Source of the DNA: Salinicola endophyticus
GTDB taxonomy: Bacteria; Pseudomonadota; Gammaproteobacteria; Pseudomonadales; Halomonadaceae
Direction: 5' to 3'
Assembly: GCF_040536835.1 (NCBI RefSeq)
Contig: NZ_CP159578.1
Span: 2,418,001-2,482,000, forward strand
DNA length: 64,000 nucleotides
The notes below the pieces were generated by a model. The model was not told the origin of the DNA, ran no database searches, and worked only from the letters and a program-made list of their open reading frames with translations. The first letter of the stretch is position 1; each line of letters begins with the position of its first letter. Shown piece after piece: positions 48,903 to 58,059 of the stretch. The position numbers and the translations under genes are program-made.

Positions 48903-51900
48903 ATGACCCAACGCGTTGCCATCATCGGCGCGGCTCATCGTTTCCCGAGCGCCCCGACTTCAGAACGTTTCTGGCAAGCGCTCAAGAGCGGCGAAGACCT
49001 GGTCACCACGGTTGCCGCGGACCGCTGGGACCATGAGGTCTATCGCCACCCCGACAAGCACCACCCCGGCACCAGCTATACCTTCGCCGCCGGCAGCCTG
49101 GGCGACGTCTCCGGCTTCGATGCGACGTTCTTCGGCATCTCCCCGCGCGAAGCCGCGCAGATGGACCCGCAGCAGCGCCTGCTGCTGGAGATGACCTGGG
49201 AAGCGATGGAGGACGCCGGCATTCCCCCGCAGCGCCTGCGTGGCAGCCAGTGCGGGGTGTTCATCGGCGTCGCCAGTCTCGACTACTCCTATCGCATGGC
49301 CGACGACATGTCGGCGATCGATACGTCGACCGCCACCGGCAACACCTCGAGCATCGCCTCCAACCGTATCTCCTATCTGTTCGACCTCCACGGGCCGAGC
49401 ATGTCGATGGATACCGCCTGCTCGTCGTCGCTGGTGGCCTTCCACCAGGCCTGCCAGTCGATCCGCAGCGGCGAGACCGAAATCGCCCTGGCCGGCGGGA
49501 TCAGCCTGCACCTGCATCCGTTCGGCTTCATCATCTTCTCCAAGGCGAGCATGCTCTCGCCCACCGGACGCTGTCAGGTCTTCGACGCCAACGGCGATGG
49601 CTACGTGCGCTCCGAAGGCGGCGGCGTCTTCCTGCTCAAGGATTATGACAAGGCGGTGGCCGACGGCGATCGCATTCTCGCCGTGGTCGCCGGCAGCGGG
49701 GTCAATACCGACGGCTACAAGAAGGGCCTGACCGTGCCCAATGCCGACGCCCAGGTGGCGCTGATGCGCCATACCCTGGCGCGTGCCGGCCTCACCCCGG
49801 ACGATATCGACTACCTCGAGGCCCACGGCACCGGCACCGCGGTCGGCGATCCATTGGAGACCCGCGCCATCGGTGCGGCGATCGGCCAGCAGCGGCGCGA
49901 GCCGCTGCCCATCGGCTCGGTCAAGTCGAACCTCGGCCACCTGGAGACTGCGTCTGGGGTCGCCGGCCTGGCCAAGGCGATCTACGCCCTGCGCGAGCGC
50001 GAGGTCCCGGCGACCATCGGTATCCGCCAGGTCAACCCGCGCATCGATCTCGACGGCTGGAACCTGGAGATCGTCGACAAGCCCCGCCGCCTCAAGGCCG
50101 AGGGCACGTTGACCATTGGCGTCAACTCGTTCGGCTTCGGTGGCGCCAACGCCCATGTGCTGCTGCAGTCGGCACCCACACCGGCGCAGCCGGCGGCCGC
50201 CGATAGCGCCGCTCGCCGGCTGCCGCTGTGTCTGAGTGCGCGCAGCCCCGAGGCGCTGTGCGAATTCGCCAGCCGTCTGAGCGCCACCCTGGCCAGCCAG
50301 CCCGAGGTCTTCTACGACACCGCCTATAGCCTGGCTTTCCGCCGCGAGGCCCACCCTCACGCAGCGGTGCTGTTCAGCGCCAGCGCGGAAGACGCGATCG
50401 CCCGCCTGGACGCTCTGGCCGCCGGCGAGAGTGTCCCCGGCAGCGCCAGCGTCGAGCGCGTCACCGACAGCCACGGTCCGGTGTTCGTGTATACCGGCAA
50501 CGGCTGTCAGTGGGAGCGCATGGGGCAGACGCTGCTGGCGGAATCAGCGGTATTCGCCGCCGCCATCGACGAGGTGGATGCGCTGTTTCAGCGCCATGCC
50601 GACTTCTCCCTGCGCGAGGAACTCGAAGGCACCAATCAGGCCCGCGATAGCTCAGGTGAGGATCGCCTGGCGCGCACCGAGATCGCCCAGCCGGCGCTGT
50701 TCGCGCTGCAGGTCGGGCTGACGCGGCTGCTGGCCGCCGAGGGCGTGCACCCGGCGGCGGTCACCGGGCACAGCGTGGGCGAAGTCGCCGCCGCCTGGGC
50801 ATGCGGCGCGCTGACGCTGGAGACCGCGGTCAGCGTGATCTTCCACCGCAGCGCCGGCCAGGGCCGCACCCGTGGCAGCGGCGAAATGAGCGCCGTGGGC
50901 CTCGGCGCGGAGGCGATGCAGAGCTGGCTCGACGCCCCCGAGTACGCCGAGATCGTGATCGCCGGGGTCAACAGCGCCAAGGGCGTGACCCTGGCCGGCC
51001 CTGCCGAGGCACTGACACGCCTGGAGAGCGCGCTGACCGCCGAACGCATCTTCGCCAAGCGCCTGCCGCTGGACTATGCCTTCCACAGCCCGGCGATGGA
51101 CCCGATTCGCGCCCCGCTGATCGATGCCCTGGCACACCTGACACCCCATGATGGCGAGCTGCCGTTCTACTCCACCGTCTCAGGCACGCTGCTGCCCGGC
51201 CGCGAGCTGGGCGCCGACTACTGGTGGCGCAATATCCGCGAACCGGTGCAGTTCGCCCCCGCCATCGACGCCCTGATCGCCGACGGCGCGCGTACTTTCG
51301 TCGAGATCGGCGCCCAGCCGATCCTGCGCCGCTATCTCAGCGACGCCCTTGCCACCGACGCCCAGCCGGGTTGCGTGCTCGGCACGCTGGCCCGCGGCGA
51401 CGATGGCTTCAGCGCCGTCGAAGCCAGCCTCGCCGGACTGCTCGCCAGCGGCAGCGTGTCACCGCGCCCCTGGTTCCCGGTGGTCGGCCGCTTCGTCGAC
51501 CTGCCCCACTACCCCTGGCAGCGTGAGCGCTACTGGGTCAGCCCCACCGGCGATGCCCAGGGCCTGATGGCACGCCACTACGAACACCCGCTGCTCGGCT
51601 ACCGTCTCGCCCGCCAGGGCTGGGCCTGGGAGAGTCAGCTCGATACCCGGCGCCTGCCATGGCTGGCCGATCACCGAGTCGGCGAGGCCACGGTGTTCCC
51701 GGGTGCCGGCTTCGCCGAGCTGGCGCTGGCTGCCGCCAGTGCCTGTAAGGCCAGCCCGCTGCTGGATATCGAGGCGCTCGAGATCCTGAGCCCGCTGCTG
51801 CTCGACGCTAGCCACGGCAAGAAGCTGCTGCTCGAGCTCGACGAAGGCGATGGCAGCCTCACCATGCAGACCCGCGAGCCTGCCAGTGACGATGCCTGGG

Positions 51901-54900
51901 CCCTCAACGCCCGCGTGCGTATCGCCGCCCAGACCCGCGGCCTGCTGCTGAGCCGTCGCGGCGCCGGCCTGCCCCAGCGAGCCCCGGACATCAGCCGCGA
52001 ACACCACCTGGCGATGGCGGCCCATGTCGGGCTCGACTACGGCCCCGGCTTCCAGGCCATCGATGCCATCTGGCTCGAGGATGACCGCGCCCTGGGTCGC
52101 ATCGACCTGCCGCCGGCGATCGCCGAGGGGCAGCGCGACTGCCTGCTCGCGCCGGGGATTCTCGACAGCGCCTTCCAGCTGTTCATCCCGCTGCTGGCCG
52201 ACGAACTCGCCGCCGCCGGCGGCATGGCCTTCGTACCGGTGCGCCTGGAGCGGCTGCAGCTGCGCCTCGACGGCGCACCGCCGGCGTGGATGGAGGTGCA
52301 CCTCACCAGCCGGGCGCCGCACTCGCTGTGCGCCGAAGTCGTGCTCTACGCCGCCGACGGCCAGGCCATCGCCGTGGTCGAGGGCGCGCGATTCAAGGCC
52401 GCACGCCTGCGCCATGCGCCCCAGCATCGGTTGAGCTATCTCGATCACCGCCTGGTGCCGGCGCCGCGGGAAGCCGCCAGCCTGCCGCTGGATGATGCCA
52501 GCGCCGAGCTCGCCCTGAACGAGTTGAAGATGCGCTACCGCGAAGTGACCGGCGGCCGCTACGCCGACGAGGTCGCGCCGCTGCTCGATACGCTGGTCGC
52601 GAGCTTTCTCGATCAGGCGCTGCGCCCGCATGCCGATGCCGACGGCCAGCTACCCGAGGCCCGCTTCGACAGCGGCGCGGCCGATCTGCGCCAGCGCCGC
52701 CAGCGGCTAATCGAGCTTGCCGTGACCAGCGGCGTGGTCAACCAGACCGATGCCGGCTGGCAGCTGCGCGAGGCGGAGGAGATCGACGCCGCCACGATCT
52801 GGAATCTGCTGATCCGCGACTACCCCGACTACGCCGCCCTGACCCACAGCGTCGGCCGGCTCGGCCTGCATCTGGCCGAGTGGCTCGACGGTCAGCTCGA
52901 CGCCGAGAGCCTGGGTCTGGACAGCGCACGCATGACCCGGCTGTTCCAGGCCAGCGTGGGTGAACGCGGCTGGTTCGCGCTGGCCGACACCTGGCAGGCG
53001 CAGTACCAGCTCTCGCTGCAGCTGCTGCCACCGCAGCAGCGGCTGATCGTGCTCGAGGCAGCGGCATCGCGACCGCAGCTGGGCGAGCGCCTGCTCCAGG
53101 GTATCCCCGGTGATCGCGCGGCGTTCCGCTTCCTTCCGCTGCGCGACAGTGCGCGACAGGAAGCCGAGGCGCTGGCCGAACAGGATGCGCGGGTCGAGCT
53201 GATCGCCAGCGACGCGGCCACCGCCGATATCGGGGCGACGGTGGCACTGATCACCCTCGACGGCACGCGCGAGGAGACCGCCGCCCTGCTGCGTACGCTG
53301 CCGCAGCAGCTCGCGGACGATGCGCAGATCGCACTGCTGGCCCAGGACGACAGCGACTGGCGCAGCTTCCTGTCGCTGGCCCTGGAAGACGACACCCTGC
53401 CGGCCGCGCTCACCGAGGTGCGCGAGCAGCTCGACATGCTCGGCTACCGCGGGATCGCCACGCATACGCTGGAGAGCGATCATGGCGGGCTGGTGCTGCT
53501 GACCGCCCAGCCACCGCTGGCCAGCGCCACGCCGAGTGATGACAGTGGCGAGCGCAGTGAGCACGCGCCGGCGCACTGGCTGATCCTGGAAGACGCCGCC
53601 TCGCGGCCTCTCGCCAGCGCGCTGGAAGCGCGCCTGAACACCCTCGAAGAGACGGTTTCAAGACGCGACGATGGTGAACCGGCGGCACTGCTCGCCGAGG
53701 TCGTCGCGACCCAGGTGGTCGATCTGCGCGGCCTCGGCAGCAACGCCGAGACACGCTGTGTGCTAGCCATGCAGTGGTTGCAGAGTCTCGAAGCCAGTGG
53801 CAGCGAGGCGTCACTGTGGCTGATCACCCAGGGCGTCGGCCCCACGCTGGGCGCGATGGATACCCTTAGCGCCACGCCGTCCGAAGACGCGGCAGGTCGT
53901 TTCATGCCGCCCGAAGACGCGGCAGGTCGGTCCAGGACGCCCGAAGACGCGGCATTGTGGGGCTTCGGCCGCTCCTTGCAGAACGAGGCCGGCAGCCGCC
54001 AGGTGCGATTACTCGATCTGCCGGCCAACGCAGCGACCAGCGAAGCGCTGCTCGATGCCCTGCTGTTCGAGCTGGAAATGCCGGATGCCGAGAGCGAGAT
54101 CGTACTCGGCGCCGAGGGCGCACGCTGGGTGCCGCGTCTCGGCCTCGAGCCCGCGCCCGGCAGCGTCAACGAAGCCGAGCAGCGCGAAATCGGCGCCGGC
54201 CATGCGGTCAGCCTGGGCTTCGAACTGCCCGGCCAGCTGCGCCATCTGCGCTGGCAGCCGCATACGCTGGCCGCGCCCCAGGCGGGTCAGGTCGAGGTAG
54301 CGGTCAAGGCTACCGGGCTCAATTTCCGCGACGTGATGTATGCCCTCGGCCTGCTCTCGGACGAGGCGATCGAGAACGGCTTCGCCGGCCCCACTCTGGG
54401 GCTGGAGTTCGCCGGCGAGGTGGTACGGGTCGGCGATGCCGACAGCCCGCTCAAACCCGGCGACGCCGTGGTCGGCTTCGGTCCGGCGAGCTTCAGCGAC
54501 CGCCTGATCGCCGACGCTAACGCCGTCGCCGCGATTCCAGCAGAGATCGGCTACGCTGCCGCGGCGACCATCCCCACCACGTTCTTCACCGTCTACTACT
54601 CGCTCAAGCATCTGGCTCGCGTGCAGCCGGGCGAGCGCCTGCTGATCCACGGTGCCGCCGGCGGCGTGGGCCTGGCCGCGATCCAGATCGGCCGCTGGCT
54701 GGGCGCCGAGATCTACGCCACGGTCGGTTCGGCGGAAAAACGCGACTTCCTGCGTCTGTTGGGCGTAGAGCGGCTCTACGATTCCCGCAGCCTGACCTTC
54801 GCCGAAGAGATCCTGCACGATCTTTCGATAGACAACGGCGGTGATGGCCGCGGGGTCGACGTGGTGCTCAATTCGCTGGCCGGCGAAGCGATCAACCAGA

Positions 54901-56435
54901 ACCTGCGCGTACTCAATCCGTTCGGCCGTTTCATCGAACTGGGTAAACGCGACTTCTACGAGAACACCAAGGTCGGGCTGCGTCCGTTCCGCAACAACCT
55001 GAGCTACTTCGGGGTCGACTCCGACCAGCTGATGCGCGAGCTGCCACGCCTGACCGGCGAACTGTTCGGCGAGATGATGGCACTGTTCGCCGACGGCACT
55101 CTGGCCCCGCTGCCCTACACCGCCTTCGGCAGCGATCGGGTGGTCGAGGCCTTCCGCTACATGCAGCAGGCGCGTCAGATCGGAAAGGTGGTGGTCACCT
55201 ACGAGCGCCCGCCGCAGATCGCCCCGACGCCCGGCGAGGATCTCACGCTCAGCCTGGATGCCGCCGCGACCTACGTGGTCACCGGTGGGCTGGGTGGCTT
55301 CGGCCTCGCCACCGCCGAGTGGCTGGCCGCCAAGGGAGCGCGCAAGCTGCTGCTGCTGGGCCGCCGCGGCGCCACCACCGAAGAGGCCCAGGCCGGTGTG
55401 ACACGCCTGCAGACCGCGGGCGTAAGCGTACGCGCCGAAGCCTGCGACGTGACCGATGCCGAAGCCCTGCGTGCGGTGCTCGACACCGCCCGCGACGCCC
55501 TGGGCCCGATCAAGGGTATCGTGCACGCCGCCACGGTGATCGACGACGGCCTGATCCGCAATCTCGACGCCGAGCGGGTGCGCCGGGCGATGGCACCCAA
55601 GCTCGACGGCGCGCGCCATCTGGATGCGCTGACCGCCGATGACCCGCTCGACTTCTTCGTGGTCTACTCCTCCGCGACCACGCTGTTCGGCAACCCCGGC
55701 CAGGCCAGCTACGTAGCCGCCAACCACTGGCTGGAAGCGTTCGGCGCACAGCGACGCGCCCAGGGCCGTCCCGCTACCGTGGTGCGCTGGGGCGCTATCG
55801 AGGATGTCGGCTTCCTGGCACGGCATACCCAGACCCGCGACAGCCTGCAGGAGCGCCTGGGCGGCGAAGCGCTCACCTCGCGTGATGCCCTCGACGTGCT
55901 CGAACGCATGCTGGTGGCCGATGTCGCCGCGCTCGGCGTGCTCGAGCTGGAGTGGCGCGCGCTGGCACGCTTCCTGCCCACGGCGGAGACGCCGCGCTAC
56001 CGCGAGATCGCGCGCAGCGCCAGCGACGACAGCAGCAACGAAGGCGACGACGACCTGCAGCAGCTGCTCGCCAGTCTGGAGCCGGAAGCGCTCTACGACA
56101 CCCTGATCGGTGTTCTCAGCAAGGAACTCGCCAAGATTCTGTTGATCGATGAAGAGAAGATCGACATCCACAAGTCGGTCTACGACATGGGCTTCGATTC
56201 GCTGATGGGGGTCGAGCTGGTCACCGCGCTGGAGTCACGCCTGGGCATTCAGGTGCCGGTGATGGTACTCAGCGAGGCAGGCACCCTGGCCAAGCTGTGC
56301 GACTATCTGATGCACAAGCTGCGCGGCGAAGGCAGCGACAGCGAGAGTGAAGACGAATCGATCAGCAGTCTCGCGGCCCGCCACGGGGTCAGCGAGCTGC
56401 AGGATGGGCAAGCAGCCGGAGAGAGCACACCGTGA
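48903..56435 (+). CDS. type I polyketide synthase for capsule lipid (RkpA/WcbR-like)
   Basis: A single-module, fully reducing PKS of 2,510 residues. The domains are KS (active Cys173 in DTACSSS), AT (Ser624 in GHSVGE; YAFHSPAMD is malonyl-like), DH (His924 in LADHRVGEATVFPG), a degenerate methyltransferase-like region (about 1200-1540; the SAM motif is replaced by VLEAAASRP near 1380), a pseudo-KR linker, ER (cofactor loop GAAGGVGLA at 1917), KR (Y2270 in SYVAANHW) and ACP (Ser2433 in GFDSLM). AGGAG lies five bases before the start, and the stop overlaps the next gene. The size and neighbours match S. meliloti RkpA. Likely product: an ACP-bound saturated acyl chain passed to the alpha-oxoamine synthase. 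Confidence 0.94.
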   Translation: MTQRVAIIGAAHRFPSAPTSERFWQALKSGEDLVTTVAADRWDHEVYRHPDKHHPGTSYTFAAGSLGDVSGFDATFFGISPREAAQMDPQQRLLLEMTWEAMEDAGIPPQRLRGSQCGVFIGVASLDYSYRMADDMSAIDTSTATGNTSSIASNRISYLFDLHGPSMSMDTACSSSLVAFHQACQSIRSGETEIALAGGISLHLHPFGFIIFSKASMLSPTGRCQVFDANGDGYVRSEGGGVFLLKDYDKAVADGDRILAVVAGSGVNTDGYKKGLTVPNADAQVALMRHTLARAGLTPDDIDYLEAHGTGTAVGDPLETRAIGAAIGQQRREPLPIGSVKSNLGHLETASGVAGLAKAIYALREREVPATIGIRQVNPRIDLDGWNLEIVDKPRRLKAEGTLTIGVNSFGFGGANAHVLLQSAPTPAQPAAADSAARRLPLCLSARSPEALCEFASRLSATLASQPEVFYDTAYSLAFRREAHPHAAVLFSASAEDAIARLDALAAGESVPGSASVERVTDSHGPVFVYTGNGCQWERMGQTLLAESAVFAAAIDEVDALFQRHADFSLREELEGTNQARDSSGEDRLARTEIAQPALFALQVGLTRLLAAEGVHPAAVTGHSVGEVAAAWACGALTLETAVSVIFHRSAGQGRTRGSGEMSAVGLGAEAMQSWLDAPEYAEIVIAGVNSAKGVTLAGPAEALTRLESALTAERIFAKRLPLDYAFHSPAMDPIRAPLIDALAHLTPHDGELPFYSTVSGTLLPGRELGADYWWRNIREPVQFAPAIDALIADGARTFVEIGAQPILRRYLSDALATDAQPGCVLGTLARGDDGFSAVEASLAGLLASGSVSPRPWFPVVGRFVDLPHYPWQRERYWVSPTGDAQGLMARHYEHPLLGYRLARQGWAWESQLDTRRLPWLADHRVGEATVFPGAGFAELALAAASACKASPLLDIEALEILSPLLLDASHGKKLLLELDEGDGSLTMQTREPASDDAWALNARVRIAAQTRGLLLSRRGAGLPQRAPDISREHHLAMAAHVGLDYGPGFQAIDAIWLEDDRALGRIDLPPAIAEGQRDCLLAPGILDSAFQLFIPLLADELAAAGGMAFVPVRLERLQLRLDGAPPAWMEVHLTSRAPHSLCAEVVLYAADGQAIAVVEGARFKAARLRHAPQHRLSYLDHRLVPAPREAASLPLDDASAELALNELKMRYREVTGGRYADEVAPLLDTLVASFLDQALRPHADADGQLPEARFDSGAADLRQRRQRLIELAVTSGVVNQTDAGWQLREAEEIDAATIWNLLIRDYPDYAALTHSVGRLGLHLAEWLDGQLDAESLGLDSARMTRLFQASVGERGWFALADTWQAQYQLSLQLLPPQQRLIVLEAAASRPQLGERLLQGIPGDRAAFRFLPLRDSARQEAEALAEQDARVELIASDAATADIGATVALITLDGTREETAALLRTLPQQLADDAQIALLAQDDSDWRSFLSLALEDDTLPAALTEVREQLDMLGYRGIATHTLESDHGGLVLLTAQPPLASATPSDDSGERSEHAPAHWLILEDAASRPLASALEARLNTLEETVSRRDDGEPAALLAEVVATQVVDLRGLGSNAETRCVLAMQWLQSLEASGSEASLWLITQGVGPTLGAMDTLSATPSEDAAGRFMPPEDAAGRSRTPEDAALWGFGRSLQNEAGSRQVRLLDLPANAATSEALLDALLFELEMPDAESEIVLGAEGARWVPRLGLEPAPGSVNEAEQREIGAGHAVSLGFELPGQLRHLRWQPHTLAAPQAGQVEVAVKATGLNFRDVMYALGLLSDEAIENGFAGPTLGLEFAGEVVRVGDADSPLKPGDAVVGFGPASFSDRLIADANAVAAIPAEIGYAAAATIPTTFFTVYYSLKHLARVQPGERLLIHGAAGGVGLAAIQIGRWLGAEIYATVGSAEKRDFLRLLGVERLYDSRSLTFAEEILHDLSIDNGGDGRGVDVVLNSLAGEAINQNLRVLNPFGRFIELGKRDFYENTKVGLRPFRNNLSYFGVDSDQLMRELPRLTGELFGEMMALFADGTLAPLPYTAFGSDRVVEAFRYMQQARQIGKVVVTYERPPQIAPTPGEDLTLSLDAAATYVVTGGLGGFGLATAEWLAAKGARKLLLLGRRGATTEEAQAGVTRLQTAGVSVRAEACDVTDAEALRAVLDTARDALGPIKGIVHAATVIDDGLIRNLDAERVRRAMAPKLDGARHLDALTADDPLDFFVVYSSATTLFGNPGQASYVAANHWLEAFGAQRRAQGRPATVVRWGAIEDVGFLARHTQTRDSLQERLGGEALTSRDALDVLERMLVADVAALGVLELEWRALARFLPTAETPRYREIARSASDDSSNEGDDDLQQLLASLEPEALYDTLIGVLSKELAKILLIDEEKIDIHKSVYDMGFDSLMGVELVTALESRLGIQVPVMVLSEAGTLAKLCDYLMHKLRGEGSDSESEDESISSLAARHGVSELQDGQAAGESTP
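53881..53954 (+). repeat. in-frame 30-bp tandem repeat inside the PKS gene
   Basis: CCGAAGACGCGGCA starts at 53881, 53911 and 53941, exactly 30 bases apart; the first two copies share five further bases (GGTCG). It encodes three copies of a ten-residue unit (SEDAAGRFMP, PEDAAGRSRT, PEDAALWG). The last copy merges into ALWGFGRSL, which is the ancestral sequence of the pseudo-KR region, so the earlier copies are insertions. Confidence 0.85.
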
Positions 56436-57769
56436 GTCAGTCCGACACGCTCAAGCAGCGCCTGCTCGACCAGGCCCGCCAGCGGCGCCAGCAGCGCCCG
56501 GCGGGTGACGCACCCAACACGCGCGCCGCGGGCGCCGGGGTGAACGAACGCTTTACCCGCTTCGACCGCCACCCCGGTTATCAGCAGTTGAAGCTGATGC
56601 GCGAAGGTGGTCAGCGGCTGGGTATTCCCGACCCCTTCTTCAAGGTTCACGAAGGCACCGCCGGGGCCACCACCACCATCGGCGGGCGCGAGTGCATCAA
56701 CTTCGCCAGCTACAACTATCTCGGGCTGGCCCACCACCCCAAGGTGATCCAGGCCGGCATCGAGGCACTCCAGCGCTACGGCAGCTCGGTCTCGGCGAGC
56801 CGCCCGGTCTCCGGTGAGCGCCCCATCCACCACGAACTGGAGCGCGCCATCGCCGAGACCTACGAGGTCGAGGACGCGGTGGTGTTCGTCAGCGGCCACG
56901 CCACCAACGTCTCGACCCTCGGGTACCTGCTCGGGCCCAAGGACCTGGTGCTGCACGACGAGTACATCCACAACAGCACCCTGGTGGGCGCGCAGCTCTC
57001 CGGCGCGCGGCGGATGAGTTTCGCCCACAACGATCCGGCGGCACTGGAAGCCCTGCTGGCACGCCACCGCGGGCAGTTCGAGCGCGTGCTGGTGGTGATC
57101 GAAGGGCTCTACAGCATGGATGGCGACGCCCCCGATCTGAAGCGCTTCGTCGAGATCAAAGAGCGCCACCAGGCGTGGCTGATGGTCGACGAGGCGCACT
57201 CCTTCGCAGTGATGGGCGACACCGGCCTGGGGCTGCGCGAGCACTGCCAGGTCGCCTCCACCGACGTCGATATCTGGATGGGCACGCTCTCCAAGACGAT
57301 GTCCGGCTGCGGAGGTTATATCGCCGGCTGTCGCGAACTGGTCGAGATGCTGCGCTACTTCGCACCCGGCTTTCTCTACAGCGTGGGCATGCCGGCCCAG
57401 GTCGCCGCGCCGTCGCTGGCCGCGCTTGCGGTGATGAAAGAGGAGCCGCAGCGTCTGCGTGACCTGCACACCATCTCGGGCTACTTCCTGGAGCAGGCCA
57501 AGGCGCGCGGTTTCGACATCGGCGACAGCATCGGCGTCGCCGTGGTGCCGATCATCGTCGGCAGCTCGGTGCTCGCCGCCGGTCTCTCCGACGCCCTGCT
57601 AAAGCACGATATCAACGTGCAGCCGATCCTTCATCCAGCGGTACCGGAAAAAAGCGCCCGTCTACGCTTCTTCCTCAACTGCGAGCACACCCGCGAACAG
57701 ATCGACCGCACTCTGGACGCCCTGCAGACCGAGTGGCAAGCCCGCACCGAGCAAGCCGGTTACAAGTAA
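56432..57769 (+). CDS. alpha-oxoamine synthase (RkpG/WcbT-like)
   Basis: A PLP-dependent enzyme of the alpha-oxoamine synthase family (serine palmitoyltransferase, KBL, BioF), which condenses an acyl thioester with an amino acid and releases CO2. GTG at 56432 overlaps the PKS stop. The 445-residue protein has NFASYNYLGLAHHP, SASRPVSGERPIHHELE, DEAHSFAVMG and the Schiff-base lysine K288 in TLSKTMSGCGGY. It is longer at the N-terminus than BioF, as in SPT-like forms. It probably takes the chain from the PKS ACP. The amino acid used cannot be read from the sequence. Confidence 0.93.
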   Translation: MSQSDTLKQRLLDQARQRRQQRPAGDAPNTRAAGAGVNERFTRFDRHPGYQQLKLMREGGQRLGIPDPFFKVHEGTAGATTTIGGRECINFASYNYLGLAHHPKVIQAGIEALQRYGSSVSASRPVSGERPIHHELERAIAETYEVEDAVVFVSGHATNVSTLGYLLGPKDLVLHDEYIHNSTLVGAQLSGARRMSFAHNDPAALEALLARHRGQFERVLVVIEGLYSMDGDAPDLKRFVEIKERHQAWLMVDEAHSFAVMGDTGLGLREHCQVASTDVDIWMGTLSKTMSGCGGYIAGCRELVEMLRYFAPGFLYSVGMPAQVAAPSLAALAVMKEEPQRLRDLHTISGYFLEQAKARGFDIGDSIGVAVVPIIVGSSVLAAGLSDALLKHDINVQPILHPAVPEKSARLRFFLNCEHTREQIDRTLDALQTEWQARTEQAGYK

Positions 57770-57785
57770 GCCAGCTCCTCCCCGT

Positions 57786-57808
57786 GACCGCGACGCCACG
57801 CCGCGGTC
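57786..57808 (+). terminator. candidate terminator after the capsule lipid operon
   Basis: GACCGCG (57786-57792) pairs with CGCGGTC (57802-57808) around a nine-base loop, 17 bases after the alpha-oxoamine synthase stop. No T-run follows, so it may act with rho or be incidental. The rest of the gap to 58059 becomes AT-rich (57960-58010) and probably carries the promoter for the autotransporter gene. Confidence 0.35.
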
Positions 57809-58059
57809 GCTCATCTATCGCCACCTCACCCCGCAGACGCCACCCCACTCACCAGACGCTACCTATGGGCGCGAGCGTCGCTTGCGAATGCAGCATCTCT
57901 ACGTTTTGCCGTCGCCACCCCGTCGCATGAACATCGCCCCCCCCGTATCGATTCGAACCTGAATATTAGATTTTTATTTTATTTATCATTCTATAGGCTG
58001 AACTTTTATCGCTATTTGCCGATGACAAAACTCATAGACAGCAACGGGGAACGCAATTC

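Noticed and set aside
54009..56171. A 720-codon minus-strand open frame inside the PKS gene
   Set aside because: It lies fully opposite the ER, KR and ACP domains of a convincing PKS; the long frame is a by-product of GC-biased third positions.
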